Below, piece after piece: positions 51,013-60,866 of a DNA stretch of 64,000 bases (position 1 is the first letter of the stretch; every line of letters begins with the position of its first letter). The stretch is from Klebsiella pneumoniae. GTDB lineage: Bacteria; Myxococcota_A; UBA796; SXON01. Made by a program: the position numbers and the translations under genes. Below the pieces are notes generated by a model. The model saw nothing but the letters and a program-made list of their open reading frames with translations. It had not been told where the DNA came from and ran no database searches. The stretch spans positions 1 through 64,000 of the forward strand of contig CAMAWH010000014.1 in NCBI GenBank assembly GCA_945861635.1. The letters are read 5' to 3'.

Positions 51013-54000
51013 TCACCGCGCCGTGCGCCGCCTCCTGCTGACAATCCCCGCCACCAAAAGCGCCGCAAGTCCCGCGCCGCTCGGCGCTGGCACACTCACA
51101 CACCCGCAGCCGTCGGACGAATCGTCCTTGTTTCGCCGGCCACTGTCGTTGCCGCCAAGCAGGCTGCCGGTGTCTTCCGTCACACAGTCGTTCCGACGGT
51201 TTTCATCGGTGTCATCGCAGTCCTCGTCGAGCCCCGCGCCGTCCCCGTCCTGATCGTCATCGTTGCCGTCACAATCCTCATCGACGCCGTTGTACCAGAC
51301 CTCCTCCCCATCGGGATTCACCGCCTCATCGTCGTCATCGCAGTCATCCCCTCCGTAGGAGTCCGAGCGATAGCCGTCGTGATCGCCGTCGTACTCCCAC
51401 TGCGTGTCGCAGTCGGTGTCCTGGCCGTCGTAGGGATTGTCGGATGCGCCCGGGTGGATGGCGCTATCGCTATCCTCGCAGTCGTCACCGCCATAATTGT
51501 CGGAGTCGTACCCATCTCCGTCGGCGTCGTCGTCCGAGAGGCCATCACAATTCTGATCGACGTTGTTGTGGTAGGTCTCTTTTGCGCCCGGTCGGATGCG
51601 GTCGTCCGTGTCGTCACAGTCGTCCCCGCCGTACTCGTCGCTGTCGTAGCCGTCGCCGTCCTGATCGTAGTCCGAGCCGTCGTCACACGCCTCGTCGATG
51701 GCGTCGTACCAGATCTCTTCCGCGCCAGGATAGGTGTCCTCGTCGCTGTCTGCACAGTCCGTGGCGTCCGACACATACCCGGAGGACGCGGCGCACTCAT
51801 AGGACGTCACACTCGCATCCCCAAACCCATCTCCGTCGGCGTCACGATAAAAGGTGGTTCCGTCTACGATCGCGGCGCTGGCGTCATTGCAGTCGTCGTC
51901 GTTGGCAACATAGCCCGTCGGTTGGTTGCACTTGGCCGACGTTCGGGTGGCGTCGCCAAACGTGTCGGCGTCACTGTCGCGGTACCACGTGGACGTGGCG
52001 ACATCTTCGTCCGTCGAGCCATCACAGTCGTCGTCCGCGTCGTTGCAGGACTCGGTGGCGGACGGGTAAATCGTGGCCGAGCCGTCCTCGCAGTCCGTGG
52101 AGACCTCGGAGTACCCGCTGGGGAGGGAGCATGCGGCATACGTGCTGGTGAGGATCCCGTAGCCATCGGCATCGGCGTCGAGGTAGTACGTTGTGGTCAC
52201 CCCCTCGTCGGTCGAGCCATCACAGTCGTCATCCGCGCTGTTGCAGGTTTCCGTGGCTCCCGGCTTGATGCTGGACGTGGAGTCATCACAATCGTCATCG
52301 TTCGCCACATATAGCGCAGGGGCGGAGCAGGCGGCGCGCGTGACCGCGGCGTCCCCGTAGCCGTCGGCATCGGCGTCTGCGTAATAGGTCGTCGTCACGC
52401 CCTCGTCGATGCTGCCATCACAGTCATCGTCCGTACTGTTGCACGACTCCGACGCCCCGGTATAAATCGTGGCGTCGGAATCGTCGCAATCGGTGCTTGA
52501 AGCCCGATACGCGGACGGGGCGGTGCAGCGGTCGATTGTCGTTGTGGAACCACCCTCTCCATCGCCGTCGGCGTCGTGATACCATGTCGTTTCACCGGTG
52601 GCGCCGGGCTCGTCGACGCTGCCGTCACAATCGTCATCTGCGCTGTCACACGACTCAGTCGCGGCGGGGTTCACGGCGGCGCTGCCGTCGTTGCAGTCGG
52701 TGGCGTCACTCACATAGCCGGAAGGAACGGTGCAGGCGTCATACGCCGAGCTGGCGTTTCCGTAGGTATCGCCGTCGGCGTCAGCATAGAACGTGCTTTC
52801 CCCCGTGGCGCCCGATTCGTCGGTGAAGCCGTCACAGTCGTTGTCCACCGTGTCACAAACCTCCGTCGTTCCTGGGAAGATTGCGTCATCGGTGTCGTCA
52901 CAGTCCGTGGCATTGGAGACGTAGCCGGTGGGGGCAGTGCAACTCGTGGTTGCTGCGGCAGCGTCGCCAAAACCGTCTTCGTCGGCATCGTCGTACCAGG
53001 TGGGCGCATCCTCGTCGATGTTGCCATCACAGTTGTTGTCGATGCCATCGCAGTCTTCGTCGGCACCGGGGTGGATTTCGTCATCGGTGTCGTCACAGTC
53101 GACGGAATCGGGGGAGCCATCACTGTCGGAGTCGGTGTCGTAGCCATAGTAGAGCCACGCACGTTCCGAGCCGCCGACGATGATGTCGTCGAAACCATCC
53201 CCATTGACATCCCCCGCTCCGGCGACGGAATTCCCCAGCGCCAGACCCGTTGTCGTCGTGCCCGTGATGGTGTTCTCCGCCGTCGTGTCGAGCCCCGCCG
53301 AACTGCCCTGGTAGAAGTACAAGCGCCCATAGCTGCTGCTGTATCCGGGCTCGCCGATCAGGATGTCGTCGTAGCCATCGCCGTTGGGATCCCCAGCAAC
53401 GCCGAGATACCGGCCGAGCGATTCGCTCGTAGCCGTTCCCGTCCACGTGGTCGTCGCAATGGCAGGAACGCCCGTAGAAGCCCCGTAGTAGACGTAGGCC
53501 TTGCCGGTAGACGAGTCGTAGCCAAAGGACGTGACCACGAGGTCGTCGTACCCGTCTCCGTTGACGTCGGCGGCGGCCACCTGGTAGCCAAAATAGTTGG
53601 TGGCGGCCTCACCCGACAGGGTGCGGCGCACGGTCGTACTCAGACCGGTGGACGCGCCATGGTAGACCGTCACCTGGCCTGCGCTGGAGCTGTAATTGTA
53701 GGCACCGACGGCGGCGTCCGCATACCCATCACCATTGAAATCTCCCGCGGCGAGACTTCCGCCAAATGCCACGCCCGAGGTGCCGAGCGTCAGCGACGTC
53801 GTAGCGGTCGTCGACAAGCCGGTGGAGGCACCCCTGTACACGTACGCAATTCCTCCCGTGCCCGCCGCCGACGCACCGATGAGGACATCGTCGTAGCCGT
53901 CGGCATTCGTGTCTCCCATCGGCGCCAGCGCCGTGCCAAAGTAGTCGCTGCTCGACGGTCCACTCAATGTCGTGGTGGCCGTGGAGGACACGCCGCTGGC

Positions 54001-56279
54001 GCTCCCGCGGTACAGGAGAACACGGCCGGTGGCAGTGCTGTATTCGGCAGACCCACGAGCAGGTCGTCGTACCCGTCTCCATCAACGTCTCCCGCCGAAG
54101 CGACCTCCGGCTCCAGTGAGCTGCTGCTCGACACACTCGTGATCGTCGTATCCGCGGCGTCTCCGAGCCCGGTGGTACTGCCGTGAAAGACGTAGGCGAC
54201 GCCGTAATACGCGCTGGCGTAGTAGTAGGTTCCCACGACGACATCGCCGTAGCCATCCCCGTTGACATCCCCGGCGGAGCTGACCGCGGGGTAGTACACG
54301 TACGGGCTGGGCGCGGTGAGCGTACGGAGCGCCGTTGTGCTCATCCCCGACGCGCTGCCGCCGTACACATAGGCAGCCCCTTGCGACGAACTCGCCGTGC
54401 TGGCGCTCACGATCAGGTCCGGATAACCATCGTGATTCACATCGCCGGCGGCGGCGACAGTCGCCGCAAAATTCATGGACGACGTGCCGCTGATCGTCGC
54501 GACGGCGGTCGTGTATATGCCGGACGCCGTGCCGCTGTAGACGGTGACACGTCCTTGACTGCTGCTGTACCCGTACGCGCCGACGGCCACGTCGTCATAC
54601 CCGTCCCCTTCGACGTCGCCCAGACCGGTGACGCTGGACGCAAAATAGTTGGATGTCGTAAATCCAAGCAGGGTCGTGGAAATCGTCGAGGAGAGTCCGC
54701 TGCTTGCGCCGTGGTAGACGTACGCGCGGCCGGTGCTGCTGCTGTATCCATACGCACCCACGATCACGTCGTCGTAGCCGTCATTGTTGACGTCTCCCGC
54801 ACCCGAGACACTCCGGCCAAAATAGTTGCTGCTGGCGGCGCCCGTCAGTGTGGTAGTGACGCTCGTGGACACGCCAGAACTGCTCCCATGGTAGGTGTAG
54901 GCGCGGCCGGTGCTGCTGCTGTAGGCGCTGGCCCCGACGATGACGTCGTCGTAGGTGTCGTCGTTGAGGTCACCCGCCCCGGCAACCGAAATCCCAAAGT
55001 TGGAGCTGCTCGTCGGGGCCGTGAGTGTGCTGGTCGCGGCGGAGGCCAGGCCCGACGAACTCCCATGGTAGACATACGCCTTTCCCGCGAGGTACGCGCC
55101 GATGATCACATCGTCGTAGCCATCGCCATCGACGTCTCCCGCGTGCCCAACGGAGTATCCGAAGGAATACGCACCCACGCCGGTGAGCGTCGTCGTTGCC
55201 GTTTCGGAGAGCCCCGCACTGCTTCCGTGGTGGACATAGACTCGGCCAACGCCGGAGGTGTAGCCATAGGCACCGACGATCACATCGTCTTACCCGTCGT
55301 TATCGACGTCCCCTGCACCGGCGACAGACCAACCGAAATAACTGCTGATGATCTCTCCCTCGAGAGTGCTGGAGGCGCTGCTCGCCAATCCTGTGCTCTG
55401 TCCCTTGTACAGGTACGCCCGGCCGGTGGAGCTGCCAATCCCGTACGCCCCAACGATCACGTCATCGTACCCATCCCCATCGACATCCCCGGCGCCGGCC
55501 ACGGAGCACCCAAAATACGCGGAGCCGCCCACCCAGCGCCACGCGTACGTCGTGTAGATGGGATCCACCGTAATCGGGTAGGCGGCGCCGGTGTCATCGA
55601 CCTCGACGACCATTGCCGAGCCGTCAACCCGTGCCGAAACCGGCAGCGACGCTCCCGTTGCGTCCCACGCAACCAGATCGCCCACGGACCACTCTCGCCC
55701 GGTCGCGTCGGTGATGGCAACCCCGCCCGCGGCATCATTCACCGCAAGCGCGTCGTCGATCTCCACGCGGAACGCGACCGTCCCCTCCCCCTTCGGTGCA
55801 CGCTCCACGGTCCAGCCCTGCTCGATGCCCGCGTCCTGACCGATCCACCATTCCGTCAACGCACCGTGCGCATATTCAAGGCGACGAATGCACTGGCCGT
55901 TCGGCGCGACCTCGTCCGTGCAGTCCCCGAAGTCGGGGTCCACCGGATCGACCTCCAACAGCGCGCCGACGCGGCCCCAACCTGCCAAGCGCAGCGCCAT
56001 CCCCTGGACGTCCTGTTCCGGATCGAAGAGTGACACGCCCTCCGCCGTAAATTCGCCCGCCATCCCCGCCATCGGCATGTCCGCGACGAAGGTACCTTCG
56101 ATCAGATGGACGGCGCGGGCGTCGGCAGCAATGCGTGCTTGTACGCCGGCGAGCCAGTCATCGGGCGTGGCGGGAGTCGTCGTGCCGTGGCTGGAATCGT
56201 TGGCGATGTCTGGCGAGCAGGACAGCAGCGTGAGGAGGAACATGGCGGGTCCGAAGAGGCGCGGACGATAGCACCGCAT
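51013..56279 (-). pseudogene. Giant FG-GAP plus MopE-repeat surface protein gene, interrupted
   Basis: Three open segments belong to one gene of about 1755 codons. It starts near ATG 56277-56279 (or 56243) with a lipoprotein-type leader (FLLTLLSC). Many FG-GAP integrin-like repeats follow (VAGAGDVDGDGYDDVIVGAYG...STGRAY(V/L)Y.G), then about a dozen MopE-type DCDD/CN..DDDCDG repeats, and a C-terminus GCGCVSVPAPSGAGLAALLVAGIVSRRRRTAR of the MYXO-CTERM kind. One interruption is an in-frame TAA (55290-55292) where the repeat has Tyr (DNDG-Y-DDV). The second is a one-base loss near 54052 (LLVG to SAEYSTATG). Either it is decaying or the sequence has two errors. Confidence 0.8.
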
Positions 56280-56302
56280 TCGACGGCGTGCGAGCGGGCC
56301 GC

Positions 56303-57712
56303 CTACTCCTCGTTCAGCGTCGCATGCATGTCCCTGCCCGGTGGCACCGGCGGCAGCACGCTCCCCCGCGGGTGTCGGGTGACGACGTAGACGCCTGCAG
56401 CGTGGCTGAACTCTGCGGTGGCGTCCGTCTCGGCGTAGCGCAACGGCGCTTCCTTCGGATCCAACCATACCGCACACCAGAAGTCGGTGCCGACGCGCAT
56501 GTCGGACATCCCCTGCACCGCCTCACATCCATCGTGCCGGTTTCGCGTACCGATCGCGATGATGGGATCGACCCACCACACACACTCCGGACACTGATTC
56601 ATCATCGTCAGCGCGCCTTCCTCGGGACGTCGGTACACGGTTTCGAGCGCAACGCGGATGCCGGCGTCCTCGACACGCTGCGCCATGAACACGCTGCCCG
56701 CAATCAGTACTATCCCTCGCATCGGGAGTGCGGGAATGCGCGCCCACATCCACGCCGCAGCGGGGGCTGCCATCACGTTTGCGAGACAGATGGGCAGCAC
56801 CGGCATCCGCGACACCGCCGCCTCCAGGCCGGTCATCCACGCGAGTGTGACCAGCACTTGGGAAATGAGTACAGCACCGAGAAAAACACCCAGTCGATCG
56901 CGGCCCACACGCCAGGCAAACACTGCAGCACACACCAGCCATACCCAACCGCCCGATACCCATGCCTTCTGCCCCAGATGCGCCAGGTGCATGAACCACG
57001 CCAGGTCGCCGAACCGCGAACCGATACCCTCCCAGTCGGCAAAGCTCACGGGCGATGCACGAAATCCCTCCACGCCCGCGACCTGGATGACAAGCCAAAC
57101 CGCGATGCCCCAAGCCGCCGCGAATGCGCGCGGCTCACGACGCCACGCGATGTACAAGGCGACCACCGGCCACCCCTCGTACCGAACAAGGCCAAGCGCA
57201 CCCATCGCAACATCGGCGAGCAAAAGGCGACCGTGCAGGGCCAGCGCAAGCCCCACGTAGAAAACCGCCAGAAACATGCCCTCCTGGTAGATGACTGTGC
57301 TCCACGCAAGCGCCGGCCCGAAAAATCCTGCCTGTGCTGCAATAACCGCTGTCACCAGGGGAGTCGCGCCGGGCAGGTTCGTCGTAAGGCGGGCGGTGAC
57401 GCGGGCCGCCGCCAACACCGATGCTGCCGCGCCTATCGCGCCGATGGCGGCGAGCGCGATCCGCGCGGCGACCAGATCCCCGCCAAGCCGGGAAACGAGC
57501 ACGACGACCGCCTGGGTAGCCGGCAGCCAGTCCTGCACGAGTACATGGTCACGGCCCGCCCAGCGCTGGTAGCTGTCAAAGCTGAAATTCCCCGGCCAAC
57601 CAAGGATCAGTCCGACGCGCACACCGAAGGACAGCACCCCCGCGAGGAAGGCGACACACCACACTGCCCTGCCGCTGCCAACGCGCGGCCCCGTACCATC
57701 CGACCCGCTCAC
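56303..57712 (-). CDS. GT-C-like membrane protein with Cys/Trp-rich tail (paralog 2)
   Basis: 469 residues with about ten membrane helices. The first periplasmic loop carries FSFDSYQRWAGRDHVLVQDWLPATQA; an acidic residue here is typical of GT-C glycosyltransferases (PMT/ArnT type), as is the tall helix bundle. The C-terminal soluble tail has NQCPECVWWVDP and GTRNRHDGCEAVQGMS, shared with the neighbouring paralog. The sugar donor and acceptor are unknown. The start overlaps the previous stop (ATGA at 57709-57712). Confidence 0.65.
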   Translation of the reverse strand: MSGSDGTGPRVGSGRAVWCVAFLAGVLSFGVRVGLILGWPGNFSFDSYQRWAGRDHVLVQDWLPATQAVVVLVSRLGGDLVAARIALAAIGAIGAAASVLAAARVTARLTTNLPGATPLVTAVIAAQAGFFGPALAWSTVIYQEGMFLAVFYVGLALALHGRLLLADVAMGALGLVRYEGWPVVALYIAWRREPRAFAAAWGIAVWLVIQVAGVEGFRASPVSFADWEGIGSRFGDLAWFMHLAHLGQKAWVSGGWVWLVCAAVFAWRVGRDRLGVFLGAVLISQVLVTLAWMTGLEAAVSRMPVLPICLANVMAAPAAAWMWARIPALPMRGIVLIAGSVFMAQRVEDAGIRVALETVYRRPEEGALTMMNQCPECVWWVDPIIAIGTRNRHDGCEAVQGMSDMRVGTDFWCAVWLDPKEAPLRYAETDATAEFSHAAGVYVVTRHPRGSVLPPVPPGRDMHATLNEE

Positions 57713-59067
57713 TCGTCCGCCTTGCCCGCCTCTAGCGGCGCGTCATGCGCCACCGGCGGCGCGCCCGTTCCACCGGGAAGGTGGCGTTCAACGACGTAAC
57801 GATCCCCATCCCACCGCACCGTTCCGGAGCACGTTGCATAGAGGGACGCGGCCTCGATGCTCGGCACCCACGGTGCACACCAGAACTCGCGACCGTGGAG
57901 GTAGCTGGACATCCCCTGTATCGCCTCGCAGCCGTCGTGCCTTTCTCGCGTGCCAAGTCGCCTGCGCGGCTCGATCCACCAGATGCAACCGGAGCACCGG
58001 TCCATCTCCTCGATGACGTTTCGCTCACCCGACATCCGCCGGGCCTCGTGCTTGATGCGCATCGCCGCGTCGTTGATCTCCACGAAGGAAAAAATGGTCA
58101 GCGCAGCCGTTGCGATGAAATACAGCGCCGGACGGCGCAAGAACGGCCAGATCCACGCCGCCGCCACGGACGCGAGCGGAGATGCCAACGCGACGGGGAT
58201 GATGAGCATCCGCGAGGTTGAGACCTCCAGCCCGGCCAACCACGCAGAGGTTGCCGCGGCCTGTACGGCGAACATTCCGGCGGCGAGCCAAGCCGTACCC
58301 TCTCTTCGCAGGCGAATAAATCCGACAAAGCCAAGGATAAGCCAGAACGCACCGCCCGTCGCCCAGGCGCGCGTCCAGAACCGCCAGACGTCCCACAGCC
58401 ACGCTTGGACCCGGAAGCGGTCCGTCAAACCCTCCCAGTCTGCGAAGTTGACCGGCGACGCTCGGTGCGGTTCGAGATCGAGCACAAAGCGGATCACCGC
58501 CCAGATTCCAATGCCGTAGAGGGAGATGAACGCGCGCGGGTCACGACGCCACATCAGGTAGAGCACGACGCACGGCCACCCTTCGTACCGCACCAGCCCC
58601 ATGAGTCCGATGACGAGGTCGGCGAGCAGCGTTCGCCCAGAAAGCGCGAGCGCGATGGCCGTGAACAGCACGAGCAGGAAGGTTCCCTCCTGATAGAGCA
58701 CGGTTGTCCACTGGATCGTCGGGCCGTACAACGAAGCCACGACCATGAACCACCCGGCTCGTGTTGCCGCCGCATCGTCCCCAAGCCGTCGGCCAAGTTG
58801 CATGGCGACGACGGTGGCCGCAGCGCCCGAAAGCGCACCCACGAGCGCCATCGTGACGCGCGCGGCAAGCACATTTCCACCGGCCAATGCCACGAGATCG
58901 ATAATCGCCTGTGTCGCCGGCAGCCAGTCCTGGACCAACAGGTGTTCCCGGCCCGCCCAACGCTGGTAGCCGTCATTGGAGAACGCGGCCGGCCACGCGG
59001 TGATGATGGCGACGCGCGCGGCGAACCCGAACAGGAGCGCGAAGCTCGCGGGGTGAAGGCGCCTCAC
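57709..59067 (-). CDS. GT-C-like membrane protein with Cys/Trp-rich tail (paralog 1)
   Basis: 452 residues from GTG 59065-59067, which overlaps the biotin carboxylase stop (GTGA). It aligns with the downstream gene over its whole length: FSNDGYQRWAGREHLLVQDWLPATQA in the first periplasmic loop, LYQEGTFL, GLVRYEGWP, ASPVNFADWEGL, and the tail motif DRCSGCIWWIEP..GTRERHDGCEAIQGMS. Predicted polyprenyl-linked glycosyltransferase fold; the coupling to a biotin carboxylase is unexplained. Confidence 0.65.
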   Translation of the reverse strand: MRRLHPASFALLFGFAARVAIITAWPAAFSNDGYQRWAGREHLLVQDWLPATQAIIDLVALAGGNVLAARVTMALVGALSGAAATVVAMQLGRRLGDDAAATRAGWFMVVASLYGPTIQWTTVLYQEGTFLLVLFTAIALALSGRTLLADLVIGLMGLVRYEGWPCVVLYLMWRRDPRAFISLYGIGIWAVIRFVLDLEPHRASPVNFADWEGLTDRFRVQAWLWDVWRFWTRAWATGGAFWLILGFVGFIRLRREGTAWLAAGMFAVQAAATSAWLAGLEVSTSRMLIIPVALASPLASVAAAWIWPFLRRPALYFIATAALTIFSFVEINDAAMRIKHEARRMSGERNVIEEMDRCSGCIWWIEPRRRLGTRERHDGCEAIQGMSSYLHGREFWCAPWVPSIEAASLYATCSGTVRWDGDRYVVERHLPGGTGAPPVAHDAPLEAGKADE

Positions 59068-60392
59068 CTGCCCGCCAATAATGAAGGAAGGAAGCTGGTG
59101 TCGTAGGTACCCGCTCGAAACCGAACATCCGCGAGAATACGACGATGGAGCGCAATCGTCGTGGGGACGCCCTTTACCCTCGTGGCCTTCAGCGCCGCCT
59201 CCATCTTGTCGATGGCGCCGGGGCGATCGGCAGCGTGCACGATGAGCTTCGCGATCATCGAATCGTAGTGCGGAGAGATGGTGTCCCCGGAACGGAGGTG
59301 CGTTTCGACGCGAACGCCCTGGCCGGTTGGGAAGTCCAGCGCCGTCACACGCCCCGGCGCTGGGCGGAACTCCTGATCGGGATCCTCCGCGTTGATACGG
59401 CACTCGATCGCGTGGCCGTGGGCCTGAACGGCGGGGCGAACGACCTCGTTGCATGCGACGCGAAGCTGCAGTTCGACGAGGTCGAGATCCGTCACCATTT
59501 CGGTGACGGGGTGCTCGACCTGAAGGCGCGTGTTCATCTCCATGAAGTAGAGGTTCCCAGCGTCATCCCTCAACATTTCGACGGTTCCCGCGCCGTGGTA
59601 GCCGGCACGACGGCAGGCGTCCGCCACCATCGACCCGACACGTTCACGGTCCGCCGCCGTCAACGCCGGAGATGGACTCTCCTCCAGCAGCTTCTGGTGA
59701 CGGCGCTGGACGCTGCACTCCCTCTCCCCCAAATGCACGAGGTTGCCATGCTTGTCACCCATGACCTGAAACTCGACATGACGGCCCGACTCGATGAGCT
59801 TCTCCAGGTACAAGGCGCCGTCTCCGAATGCGCCCTCCGCCTCGGCCGTGGCCTCGGAAAATGCCGCTGCGAGTTGGTCACCCGCGTACACCCTGCGCAT
59901 GCCGCGCCCGCCGCCACCGCTGCGTGCTTTGAGGAGCACAGGAAAGCCAACCGCCTCCGCGACCCGCCTCGCCTCGGCAACATCGGCGAGCGCGCCGTCC
60001 GACCCCGGGATCAGCGGCAGCCCGAGCGCCTGCATCGTTGACTTGGCGACGGCTTTGTCTCCCATGCGACGGATCGCGGAAGGCGACGGCCCTACAAACG
60101 TGACGCGGGCGGCCTCACAGCGCGCCGCAAAGCGGGTGTTCTCCGACAGAAACCCCCACCCCGGATGCACCGCACTGCACCGATGCTCCCGCGCGGCAGC
60201 GATGATCGCGTCGGCATCCAGATACGCGCGCGGCCCCCCGATCCGCGCGACGCCATCGACCGCCGCGAGCCACTGCAGGTCCGCGTCTGGATCGGCAACT
60301 GCCGCAATCACCTCCACGCCCATGCGCCGGCAGGTGCGCGCAACGCGTGCCGCGACCTCGCCGCGGTTGGCAATCAGAATACGCCGGAACAC
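59064..60392 (-). CDS. Biotin carboxylase subunit (AccC/PccA-like)
   Basis: 442 residues, the size of a single-domain biotin carboxylase. IANRGEVAARVARTCRRMGV, AVHPGWGFLSEN, the ATP-grasp glycine loop KARSGGGGRGMRRV, HLGERECSVQRRHQKLLEE, FMEMNTRLQVEHPVTEM and AIECRINAEDP are all present. It carboxylates a biotin carrier with ATP and bicarbonate. Having no biotinyl domain of its own, it would need a partner, most plausibly the carboxyltransferase-biotin fusion 8 kb downstream. It is followed by two GT-C-like genes and preceded by yqeY with 3 bp between. Confidence 0.93.
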   Translation of the reverse strand: MFRRILIANRGEVAARVARTCRRMGVEVIAAVADPDADLQWLAAVDGVARIGGPRAYLDADAIIAAAREHRCSAVHPGWGFLSENTRFAARCEAARVTFVGPSPSAIRRMGDKAVAKSTMQALGLPLIPGSDGALADVAEARRVAEAVGFPVLLKARSGGGGRGMRRVYAGDQLAAAFSEATAEAEGAFGDGALYLEKLIESGRHVEFQVMGDKHGNLVHLGERECSVQRRHQKLLEESPSPALTAADRERVGSMVADACRRAGYHGAGTVEMLRDDAGNLYFMEMNTRLQVEHPVTEMVTDLDLVELQLRVACNEVVRPAVQAHGHAIECRINAEDPDQEFRPAPGRVTALDFPTGQGVRVETHLRSGDTISPHYDSMIAKLIVHAADRPGAIDKMEAALKATRVKGVPTTIALHRRILADVRFRAGTYDTSFLPSLLAGR

Positions 60393-60395
60393 CGC

Positions 60396-60845
60396 CTATC
60401 CGCCAAGCTCGCGGGTCAGGAGCGCCTTGGCGAGCGTCGAGTCGATGTCGGCCTTGTGGGCCTTCATCAGCGCGCCCATGGCCTTTCCCAGCTCCTTGGC
60501 GCCGGTTGCTGACGACGCGGCGATGGCTTGCCGCACCCAAACGAGGGTCGTGGCCTCGTCGGCCAATTGCGGCAAGAACGCATCGATGATCTCCATTTCC
60601 GCGCGCTCGGCGTCGGCGAGGTCCGCGCGCTTCGCTGAAACATAGGCCGCAATGCTGTCTTCCCGCTGTTTCTTCAGTTGGCGGAGGGCCTCGATGCAGC
60701 GCTCGTCCGTTACCTCTCCCTTGCCGTCTTTTGCCAACTCGATGAATTTCGCGCGGATCATGCGCAGGCCCTGCAAGCGCGCAACGTCCTTGGCGAGCAT
60801 GGCCGCCTTCATCTGTTCCTGAACTTGTTCCGAAATGGTTGCCAT
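60396..60845 (-). CDS. yqeY: GatB/YqeY-domain protein
   Basis: 149 residues: the YqeY fold (QVQEQMKAAMLAKDVARLQGLRMIRAKFIELAKDG, then LKKQREDSIAAYVSAKRADLADAERAEMEIIDAFLP and GAKELGKAMGALMKAHKADIDSTLAKALL), related to the tRNA-binding tail of GatB. Its cellular role is unclear; it is often near rpoD/dnaG or metabolic genes. It sits in the same direction between the DUF3999-like gene and the biotin carboxylase. Confidence 0.88.
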   Translation of the reverse strand: MATISEQVQEQMKAAMLAKDVARLQGLRMIRAKFIELAKDGKGEVTDERCIEALRQLKKQREDSIAAYVSAKRADLADAERAEMEIIDAFLPQLADEATTLVWVRQAIAASSATGAKELGKAMGALMKAHKADIDSTLAKALLTRELGG

Positions 60846-60866
60846 CGTTGACTCCGGAGGCCGGCT

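Noticed and set aside
51013..55500. Repetitive DNA suggesting a CRISPR or satellite array
   Set aside because: The repeats are coding FG-GAP and MopE protein repeats with codon-level variation, without constant spacers.
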